The position numbers and the translations under genes are program-made. Shown here in pieces: positions 33,362-43,800 of a DNA stretch of 64,000 nt (positions are counted from its first letter, which is position 1; each line of letters opens with the position of its first letter). Location of the stretch: the NCBI RefSeq assembly GCF_950023065.1, contig NC_088679.1:80352001-80416000 (forward strand). Direction: 5' to 3'. The notes below the pieces were generated by a model. That model was given only the letters and a program-made list of their open reading frames with translations. It had not been told where the DNA came from and made no database searches. This stretch comes from Planococcus citri. Its lineage: Eukaryota > Arthropoda > Insecta > Hemiptera > Pseudococcidae.

Positions 33362-35034
33362 CGTGGAGAACAGAATACAGGGGGGCCTTCGGTTTCAATA
33401 AAATGTGTGGTAGAATGTTTCACTTTTGAAATATCTAAAAATCGTTCCTTGGTTATAGCGGAGTACTTTTTTAAAAGATCAGAATAACATGACTTTTCAG
33501 ATATCACTGAAACTTTAAAATTTTCAGTTTGAAACATCTTTCCTTTAGAAGAACATTTCGAAGTTAAATCAATTAGTTGATTTCCTTTTAAATCGACTAA
33601 TAAACCAAAATGATAAATAAAATCAGCTATGGTAAACGACCATTGAAAATTGCGCTGTAAATTTAAATTAACACGTAATATTTTTTGACCATAAGTTTTG
33701 ATTTGAGAATCATTTGCACCATAAAGTGCAAGAGGAGCTAACTTTTTATCTTTGAAAATGGAGGCTGGTAGTACAGAAACATCTGCTCCAGGATCAATAA
33801 GAAATCTAAAATGAGAAATAGGATCATAAATAAAGAGGCGGCGAGTTTTTTTAAATTTGGTTGAATTGACAAAGCAAGAGGCTGCATTAATGCTTTTTCT
33901 AACTAGTTTTCCGATGACTCATATTTACAAGGAGGTATGCATTTTTTAGCTTTCTTTCCAAATTTATCATGATACCAACAAAAATCCTTATTTTTAGCTG
34001 GTGTAGGTTCACGATTACGAACATTTTTTGAATAATAATTACGACTACGATTACGATTACGATTTTCTCGCAAATTAGATGAATTACGTGAACGCGAATG
34101 AGATCTAGAACGATCTTGATCTCTTTTTAAAAGTATTCCAACCTGCTGTGTCAGTAATTCAACCTTTTGCTCCAGAGTTGAAGTAGAGGACGATGAAGAA
34201 ACAGCATTTATGTAATTTCTGGGAATCTCCACCATTTTGTCAGCTGCCTCGAGTAAATCATCAATACCATCGTTTCTTGACACCAAAACTGTGTGTACAT
34301 TTTCTGGTAATTTTTTCAGCCATAAACCTTTCAGGAAATTATCTGTAGCTTGACCATCAGCTAACTGTTTCATTTTTCTGAAAAGACTGGAAGGTTTCTG
34401 ATCGCCTAAAATAATTTCATTTAGTAAAATGCTAACTTTTTTATCACCAGAGTCTGAAAACCGTTTAATCATTTTGTTTTTTAAATTATCGTATTTGTTT
34501 TGATTTGGTGGTGATAAGACAATATCAGTAATTTCGGACATAACGTCATGTTCAAGAGCAGCAATAATTGTATTGTACTTGGTTAAATCCGCAGAAATCC
34601 CAGCATTCGCAAACTGTGCCTCCACTTGAACAAACCATAATGTAGGATCGGCGCGCCAAAATGGTGGGCATTTAACATTAATGCGAGCTACAACTGGACC
34701 AACTGCATCTTGAAAATTGTCACCGTCAGGATTGGCCATGTTTACGTCGGGGTCACCAATTTGTAGGAAATACAAGAGAGTTGCAATGTTTATTATTTGA
34801 AGTAACATCATAAACTGATAAACGTAAATACAATCGTGTCACTTATCACATGATATGTTTACCAGCCAGTAATATCTAAATAATCGAACCGCCACATTTC
34901 TTTAGTTCATGTCCAAACAAATGAGGGAAAAATGGGAAAGTGCATTTATATACAATTGTCAACTCTGAATTAGAATTAGAATTACCTATGTGAAATTTTC
35001 ACTTTAATTTTCATTTTTCAGAAAACACATAGGT

Positions 35035-35220
35035 ATTTTAATAAGCCAAACTCAAAACGTGCAGAATTTTATCCTCTTCAAAATTTGTTGAATTTTTACC
35101 GCGCGCAACAATTTTTTACGACTTTGAGCTTCAATAAGTTTCGAACTGTTAGTGCTAGCGTTTTGAATGAAAACTCATTTTGAAGAGGATAAAATTCTGC
35201 AAATTTTGGTTTATTAAAAT
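35035..35220. repeat. 186-bp inverted repeat
   Basis: ATTTTAATAAGCCAAA at the left is mirrored at the right, and GCAGAATTTTATCCTCTTCA is mirrored near 35180-35200. The arms are about 50 bp and the loop about 85 bp. It resembles a small foldback element; no target duplication was established. Confidence 0.55.
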
Positions 35221-36269
35221 ATGATGTAGTTGATGAAAATTTCGCGTAATTTTAATTCAAAATTGACATGCATAAAAATTTGTCCATAAAAATGAATATT
35301 AAAAATCACCATTTTCGTGTGAAATTGAAAAAAATGTATACCAATCGATAGGAAATTTCATCTTCTTTAGTTCAAGTCCAAAAAAAATTTTTCCAAACCA
35401 CTTCATTTTCATGAAAAATGGGAGAAAACGCATTTATCCTATGCGTCTACGGCTGTTTTACTCGCATGTTTACGTTTTCTTAGCACGCATTTCGATCTGA
35501 CGCGCTCTGTCGGATTAGTTCAAGCGAGCTACACATTGGAGGACGGTATTTGAATTTTCTCCCGTTGAAGATTTTCGTCTTCCTCTACACTGTCTATACT
35601 CCATGAAAATGAAATATTCTCCTTAATCCTTATCAAAGATGAAACTCCTGTTTCCACTCCTTTTTGTTCAAATCTTTCTTTTTCATAATCATATTATTTC
35701 ATACGAATATTGTACGTATTTTAATGATAAAACTCGTGTTAGTCCTGTTTCTTTTGAATTTTAATCTGTTTCATAATTTCGTCGACAGTCTTGTACTCTA
35801 GTTAGACAACTTGGTTTCCGATCCGAACATTACCAAATGGCAAATATAAAGAAAAAACAGCTGTGATGATACTAGTCTTTCGAATTCAATTTGAAGAAAA
35901 TGTAAAACTTTAACAGAAGTGACGTTGTTGTACAAACATTTGGAACTTGGAAGTTTTTCAAAAGAAGATTGATATCACATCAGTCAAAGTCAAAATCGAA
36001 AAAATCTCATCAGATTTCCAACTGCTCAAGTGCTCACATAAGGCATTTAACCCAAAGTATATTATTGAGCAACAAAAAATTGCATTCTACAAAAAATACA
36101 ATGAAGAATACGTAAAAGACAATATAATATTCGAATATTACAATTAATTTTTAATTAAAATTAAAAAATCTCATCAACAGGAACAGGGAACTTGAATCAT
36201 TACAAAGAATAAAGTCAAACGAGCGTAACCGAAAGCACTCGACAGCACACGATGCCGAAAAGTATCCTT

Positions 36270-36446
36270 AGGGTGCGTGTATAGTGACAGTGACGATGTA
36301 AGATGTGGCCGGAGATGTAAGATGTAAAATACTCCAACCTGATTGGCAAGTGATAATATAACAGCCAATCAGGTTAAAGATTCGAAGATAAAGATTAAAA
36401 TTCATTTTAATTTTTATCTCCGCATCTTCACTATGAACGCAGCCTC
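36270..36446. mobile_element. Small TIR element inside the right arm of the 5.1 kb transposon
   Basis: Left GGTGCGTGTATAGTGA and right TCACTATGAACGCAGCC are inverted with a few changes. Comparison with the intact left arm (31368-31500) shows that these 177 bp interrupt an otherwise continuous sequence. Flanks are TTA and TCA, so the duplication may be a decayed TTA. Confidence 0.65.
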
Positions 36447-36597
36447 AGTCTCTAGTAATTAGTCTGAATCCACTCGAGGCGGCCGTAACCGTAACCGAAA
36501 CCAACATTCCTATTTCTGCGTTCCGCTCGTCCCGTTTTGTGAGTGCGTGAGTGCATGTCGTGCTCACGTAAGCGTTTCGTTTTGTTGTCGTCACACG

Positions 36598-37495
36598 GCA
36601 ATACCACCTATAGTAAAAGGCCTGAGCGCTGTTTTGTGACGTCATCGCTACTTGGTAGTACTTACGTATCTAACATATCATAATACACTATAGAATTGAA
36701 TGAAAAATGCACTCAAACGAATTAAATCCTGGGAAAATTTTATTTTTCATATTTTATCTACATGAATAATGAATTCATGATCATGTAGGAATGATTTTAA
36801 TGAAAAAAAATGAAGAAATTAGGTTATAAACAACACTGTTTTTCAACATTAAAGATGAAAGTTATACATAAACTTGACAAAATTATACCTTTTGGCGGAT
36901 ATTACAACACTCACTGGTGAAATATAATTAAATAATCGTCGAATCTTGTCAAAATCCCACTAAAATCATCTAATTGGTTTGAGATGTTGATGGTTTCTTG
37001 ATTCTTGATTAGATAACCTTATCCATCCATTGTAGTTGGATGGTTGTATTCACAATGCAGATTTAAAACGCATTTTAGATTATATGGTTCACAATTCATT
37101 TCACTGCGATGTTATTCCAGTAAAACACAGGCACTAGTACACATCAGTTTTCATTTTTATTCACTTCACAAGATATCTACACATCCGAATCACACAATGT
37201 CACAACACAAACAGATCGCGAAAAATTCACTTTGTACAAAAATAAAGTAATCCAACACCACCAGTAGTTGAAAACAACAATATCTCATCACTACAACACA
37301 TTTTAGAACAAATATTAATTAAAATGTCATCATTTTATTAACGTTTTTAACGAAAGTTTTACTCTGTTTCACGAACTCGCCATTTAAATGTACGTTAAAA
37401 TTCAAATGGTAAACACAATCGAGTCATCTACTAGTGGTGACGTCAGAAGGTGATAACGATTCAGCGCTCAGGCCTTTTACTATAGGTGGTATTGC
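36598..37495. mobile_element. 898-bp TIR element upstream of Su(z)12
   Basis: Ends are GCAATACCACCTATAGTAAA and its mirror, continuing through AGGCCTGAGCGCT. The flanking direct repeat is ACACG (36593-36597 and 37496-37500), possibly 6 bp. The right end is about 400 bp before the Su(z)12 start codon. No coding sequence; family not recognised. Confidence 0.8.
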
Positions 37496-37891
37496 ACACG
37501 GTCGTGCCGTCGAGGTCGCAAACCGGACCGGAAATCCAGTCAGAGATTTTTTTTTTCAAATTTTTTTTTTTTTGAGGTGTTTCAACTGTTGGAGGTGGTT
37601 ATAAAAATTTGAGTTTTATTTGAGCGAAAACGTTCGAGCGCCGTTTTCGTAATTCTATTGTTTGTGTATTCATAATATTCTAGTTAGAATATTGATAATA
37701 ATAATATAAGACCGAGAGTCTATTTTATAAATAATCTCCGGTGATGGTAATTTTTCGTTGTTTGCTTAGTTTGGCTCATGTTTGACGTGCGGTCTTTCTA
37801 AAAGGAACTTAGCAATAAAAATTCAAGAAGCGCTTCCTGTATAGTTGTTGATGATGTGTTTCTGATATTTTCGCTACTTTCGTGTTTAAAA
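37496..37891 (+). promoter_or_regulatory. Proximal upstream region of Su(z)12
   Basis: This is the only unique sequence between the TIR element and the start codon, so any promoter not displaced by the insertions should lie here. I see no TATA box at a usual distance. Together with 31001-31357 and 36474-36592 it forms the original divergent spacer between PDI and Su(z)12, about 0.9 kb once the two transposons are removed. Confidence 0.45.
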
Positions 37892-40800
37892 ATGCGACCG
37901 CGTAAGCGAGATAAAGACACTGACACGAAGAAGCAAGATCATAAGCCAGATCATGATCTATTCATTCAAGCATACGAAAGTAAGACTCGATTATTTGTAT
38001 CAATTTATTTTATATTATCGTAAATCCTTTGTGCTGATTGTGCCGCGTAGCGTATTCGAGGTAGCTCAGATACTCTCGTTTACTTTACTACTGCTGCGTT
38101 ATCTGAAAAACGAAATCATCGTCGACGCTACAGAGACAGTTGAACAATGGATAATACGCCGTTTCCAGCCATCGTTTCGGTGTAATTTATCACTTTGGGA
38201 ACGATTCAAACAGAAGGTTTCTGCTATGAGGAAATCTTATATTCAATGTGAACCCTCGATGTTGTATTTAAATGGGAGCTTATTTGATAAAGATCCCACG
38301 AAATAGGCCGGTTCATAGTGTGATGGGCTTTCAAGAAAACTAACGAAGATGGCTGAGGAACAACTGATAAGAGATGGACTTTCAAAAGTTCGACATTTTG
38401 TAATTCGATCAACTCCTACTTTTAGGACTTATTTTGAAATAAATTTATAATATTTCGAAAGTAAAACCTTCCAAGCTTTAAATACGTATTGCAATTCTAA
38501 TTATTCATCGGGTATTAATTATCGATGAAACGTTTAACTGAAATTTGGCAATTGTTATATTACGCTTACTCGTATTTCATCTTCATCTTCGATTCAAATG
38601 ACTAATTTTTGTTACAGAACCGACCCAAATTTATAAATTCCTCAGAGCGAGATTCAAGTATTCGGTTAGTATTTTTGATCAACATATTAACATTGCCTGA
38701 TGATACGTACTTAAATATATATTGAAATCTTATCGATTGGTTTTACAGCCGTATTTCCAATATCGTAATTTGACGTACATGTCGAGAAAGTCGAAAAGAA
38801 AATCTAGTCGGAGTTACTTCAAAGTTGACTCTTTACTTCCAAGAATTGAAGCTCAAACTCGCCTAGCATCGCTAGTAAATCCAACGTTCGAATATTTAAC
38901 CATCAAGTACTTAGGATTCTTCAATAAAGAAGGTAAGATCGCAGTTTTCCTGCGTTTATTAACTTATTGATTCGAGTAACTGCTTGTTTAGGCATAGGTA
39001 TTAGGTATTTAATTATTTTTGTTAATCGTTTTGGTCGTTTTTTCGCAGGAAACACGGAATCAGTCAAGGTTGAAACTCTTCTGTTGAAGATATGCCACAA
39101 AAAAAGAAAGGAAAGCAACTGCCCCGTTATGACGGTAATACGAGTACCTATGTCGTCCGATGAGTAGACGTACGATTACGATTTTCAACAACAAATTTGG
39201 TGTTTGTGACTTTACAGAAATCTTACGGAACGGTCGTGGCGCCGTGTAATCCCGCCGTCAACGATACGTCGCATAAGAAGAGTCGCGTTATCATTCCTAC
39301 GGAATCGTTTAGCCTGTCTAACGGACACTTTGTAAAATCTTACCATTTGTTGCTACGTGTGGGTACGTTGCCGCCTAGCAACTGCCACGCGAGCAATAAA
39401 TCGGATACCGATGCTGGTAAGTTTGACCAATGGCCTGCGATCGACTCTCGACGCTCGATACCTGATTTAATGGCTGGCGTTGGTTTGTTTTAGGCGGACC
39501 GGCGGCGAAAAAACGTAAAATATCGAACGGCGTTGACGAGAAAGTTTACGAATTCCAGTACGGAACCAATCTGACGGTATACGATAAACGCAATCGTTGC
39601 CTATTACCGGACGGTGATTACCAACTGTTGATGCACGAGTTGACGCAAAATTCGCCCAAATTATCGCACGTTAATACGTCGTGGGAAACGATTCCTAATA
39701 GAAAAGTAAGTTACTTTTTCGTTTCTCTGGCCAAGATTGCGAGCGAGAGTAGTTAACGTTACTCGTGTTTTTGTTTCAGGATCACGAAATGTCGCCAGCG
39801 TTTGAGAACTTCGCCGCGGGCCCCAAGTTGAAATTGCATTTGTGTTGGACCAATAATCCGGACGTGGAAGAGTCGAGTGTCGTATCGACGGTCGAAAACG
39901 ACGAAATATGTAGCCTAGCTAATGGAAATAACAAAGAGAACGATAATCCCGACAATAACGGAGTCTTGAAGATATCCACGCAATTCAAAGAAGAGAACAA
40001 CGTCAATTTTCAAATCATCTATCAGTTTCTGTACAGCAACAACAGTCGTCAGCAAACCGAACCTCATAAAGATTTCTGTTGTCCGTGGTGTCCGAAATTG
40101 GATTGTTTGAATTTGTACGCTTTGTTGAAACATCTGAAATTATGCCACGCTCGTTTTACGTTCGCCTATACCGTAAGCATTTTTAGCATTTTGCGTCGTT
40201 AGTACATATACAAACGTAGCTAATGTTTTTTCTCTTTCGCTTCGCAGGAAATAACAAACGGAGCGCGTATAGACGTAGCGCTGAATGAAAAATACGACGG
40301 CTCCTATATCGGCGTTTCGCGAGAAATCGCTCATGCCGGCGTAGGTTTCGGCATTCACAAGAGGGGACCGGTTCGCAGAGCGCCAGTCTCCAAAATTCTA
40401 GTTTGTCATCCGAAAAGACCGCGCAGATTCAGTTTAACCGAATTCGTCAACGAGAAGGATGAAAACGATGTGGACGGACAACGTGCTTACATAAGTGGCC
40501 ACAACAGGTACGTTGACGCTTGACGCATCTGATCTGCAATCGCATACAGTATGACACAAAAGTCAAGGGGAAAAAGAGCTAGAGAGATGAATGAAGCGGC
40601 GCTGAGTAGAGAAAAATAAGGGCTTTCAAAAGCGACCCTGAAAATTTCCGGCCCATGCACAGTGTGTCCACAAATTGAGAAACCGGTTTTGTCAAGAAAT
40701 TCAAACTGGTTTTTATTGGCGCAATGTATTCTACACACTAAGGTGACAGAAACGTGATATGAATTTTTTGAAACCGGTTCATTAATTTGCAACCAGTTCA

Positions 40801-43800
40801 CAAAAAATACCCAAAAATTGTAGATAGAGAGAAAAGCTTGAAACGATGGTTGTAGAGCGTGAAAAATTACATAATTCTGTCTAATCATATTTTGAAACCG
40901 GTTCATTGGTCTGCATTTAGCAACCAGTTTTTCACAATCACCTAGAAAATGGGAATAGAGAAAAAAGTTTGAATCCTACATATAAGTTGTACAGTGTGAA
41001 AAATTGAACCATTGTCGCTGATTGGATTTTGAAACCGGTTCATAATTTGCAACCAGTTATCAAAAATTTCCTAAAAATTCGAGATCGAGGAAAAAGCTTG
41101 AAACAAAAGTTGTAGGCACGAAAAATTACACAATTGTGTTCGGTCACATTTTGAAACCGGTTCATTGGTTTGCATTTAGCAACCAGTTTTTCACAATCAC
41201 CTAGAAAATGGGAATAGAGAAAAAAGTTTGAATTATATAAGTTGTACAGTGTGAAAAATTGAACCATTGTCGCTGATTGGATTTTGAAACCGGTTCATTG
41301 GTTTGCATTTAGCAACCAGTTTCTCACAATCGACTGAAAATTGGGGGTAGGGAAAAAACAGGGTGTCTAGCACTCCTATTTATCCTATAAGTCTTTTTGT
41401 TTGCCTATGACACCTTTTTGTCCTTTTAGTGTCCTTTTTTTTCAACAATTTTACCCGAAAGTCATTTTTTTTCCGAGATGACTTTTTCAAATTTTCAATT
41501 TTTCCTCCTTTTTTCCGGAATTTTGAACTTGTAGAAAAGGGCTCGTTTGTCGACTTTCTTAGAACTTGAATCACACATTTTTGTGCTTTTTGCTCTTCTT
41601 TTTCCAAATAAGTGACTTACCTATTGTTCAAATTCAATAAAATGTTCAATGTTTAAATCAAAAAAATAAACTCCTCCTTCCTTACACATTTTTTTTTTAT
41701 TTCTCAGCAAAACATGAAATTTTGAAAACGTTTAGCCTCGCTTCGCTCGGGTTTGTTTGCTTTTATTTTTCAAGTTTGAATTTTTTTTTTTTTTTTTGAA
41801 TTGAGGTGTTGAATCATTATTTAAATTTTAAGATTTTTTTAGCAAAATATAGGTAACTTATTTACACAAAAAAAAACACATCGTTTTTATACCTCTCAAA
41901 ATACTGAATTTCTAAATCTTTTGCCCTCGCTTCGCTCGGGCCCGTTAGCTTTTCTTTTTCCGGTTTTGAATTTTCAAAAAAAAATCATAATTCAAATTTG
42001 ATAATTTTGAAGCAAAACATAAATAAGTAATTCATCAGTTTCATCACACAAACAAACTTTGTTTTTGTACCTCTCGAAATGCTGATTTTCGAGAGCTTTT
42101 TCCCTTGCTTCGCTCGGGTCAATTTCTTTTTCTTTTTTAATTTTAAATATTATTCAAATACCATTGTTTTTATGCCTCTCGGAATATTAATTTCCGAAAG
42201 CTTTTGCCATCATATATTGCTCGTGCCCGTTTGCTTTTCTTTTTTCATTTTCAATTTTTCAACAAAAAAAAAATTATTATTCGAATTTCAAAATTTTGAA
42301 GCAAAATAATATGCTAAGTATGTAACTCATCATTATAAACACCCCCCCCCCCCCCAAAAAGAAAAATCACACAAGATGACATAATTTTTCATATTAACCA
42401 AAATACCTTCTAATTCTTGAGAGCTTTCGCCCTCGCTTCGCCAAGGCCAGTTTGTTTCTCTTTTCCTTAATTAATAATATTAATAAATTCCGAACTTGAA
42501 GCAGAAATCTCGCCCACTCCCTCCCTCCCTCCCTCCCCCCCCACCCTTAAAAAATCCCAAGTGTTCAAAAACTGCCCAGTTAAAAGTCCTGCTAAAATTC
42601 CGTTGGCTAAAAACTTGAATGATAATTTTGAACCTCCCACCATGAAAAAAATTTTGACCTCCCCCCCCCCCAACCTCAAAATATTCCATAAGTGCTCGAA
42701 AAATGACCTGCTGACAGTCCTACTAAAAGTCCTTTTCAAGTCCTTTTTTTTCATTTTTAAATTTTGTTAGACACCCTGAAAAAGTTTGAATCATATAAGT
42801 TGTAGAGTGAAAAATTGAACCATTTTCACTGATTGGATTTTGAAACCGGTTCTTAATTTGCAACCAGTTATCAAAAATTTCCTAAAAATTCGAGATCGAG
42901 AAAAAAGCTTGGAACAAAAGTTGTGAGACATGAAAAATTACACAATTGTGTTCAATCGCATTTTGAAACCAGTTCATTGGTTTGCATTTAGCAACCAGTT
43001 TTTCACAATCACCAAGAAAATGGGAATAGAGAAAAAAGTTTGAATCATATAAGTTGTAAAAAGTTGAACCATTTTCGCTGATTGGATTTTGAAACCGGTT
43101 CTTAATTTGCAACCAGTTATCAAAAGTTTCCTAAAAATTTGAGATTGAGAAAAAGCTTGAAACTAAAGTTGTGACACATGAATAATTACACAATTATGTT
43201 CAATCACATTTTGAAACCGGTTCATTGGTTTGCATTTAGCAACCAGTTTTTCACAATCACCTAGAAAATGGGAATAGAGAGAAAAGTTTGAATCATATAA
43301 GTTGTAGAGTGTGAGAAATTGAACCATTTTCGCTGATCAGATTTTGAAACTAGTTCATTAATCTGCAGCCAGTTACCAAAAATTATCCAAAAATTGTAGA
43401 CAGTGAAAAAGGTATGAACCAGAAGTTGAATTTTGAAACCGGTTCATTAATTCGCAGCCAGTTATCAAAAGTTACCTGGTTGCACGTTGATTAGCCATTT
43501 TGAAAATCTGATCAGCAAAAATGGTTCAATTTTTCACGCTCTACAACTTTTGTTCACGGTTTTTTCTCCATCTTCAATTTTTAGACGATTGTTGAAAACT
43601 GGTTGCTAAGTACAAACCAATGAACCGGTTTCAAAATGTGATTGAACACAATTGTGTAATTTTTTATGGCCTTTAACTTTTGTTTAAAAATTTTTCCCCG
43701 ATCTCGAATGTTTGGGTAATTTTTGATAACTGGTTGCAAATTATGAACCGGTTTTAAAATTCGATCAGCGAAAATGGTTCAATTTTTCAGGCTCTACAAC

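Larger units (their letters stand above)
31928..34811 (-). pseudogene. Broken Ty3/Gypsy-like gag-pol fragment
   Basis: Minus strand. A gag frame (34811-33903, about 300 residues) ends in a Cys-rich zinc-knuckle-like segment. After it comes a protease region with DPGADVSVLP (near 33785-33815), where known active sites read D-T/S-G. It continues to about 33362, is cut by an hAT element, and resumes at 32216 in the start of the reverse transcriptase, stopping at about 31928 just after LVRAYQQIPV. The catalytic half of the reverse transcriptase, RNase H, integrase and a second LTR are absent. The copy is defective. Confidence 0.85.
31368..36463. mobile_element. 5.1 kb TIR transposon, possibly Mutator-like, with nested elements
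   Basis: Inverted ends start ACTAATTACTAGAGACTAAG and continue through GATACTTTTCGGCATCG. The right arm is interrupted by a small insertion (36270-36446) and by about 600 bp near 35608-36210; its inner part, TTTTCGTCTTCCTCTACA, is near 35575. A 10-bp direct repeat, CTGAATCCAC, flanks the element at 31358-31367 and 36464-36473. Duplications of 8-11 bp suggest the Mutator group, but no transposase is seen. The cargo is a broken Gypsy-like gag-pol. It lies between the divergent PDI and Su(z)12 genes. Confidence 0.75.

Noticed and set aside
37953..38306. 117-residue frame after Su(z)12 exon 1
   Set aside because: It reads through intron 1; the conserved protein needs the splice from 37979 to 38618.
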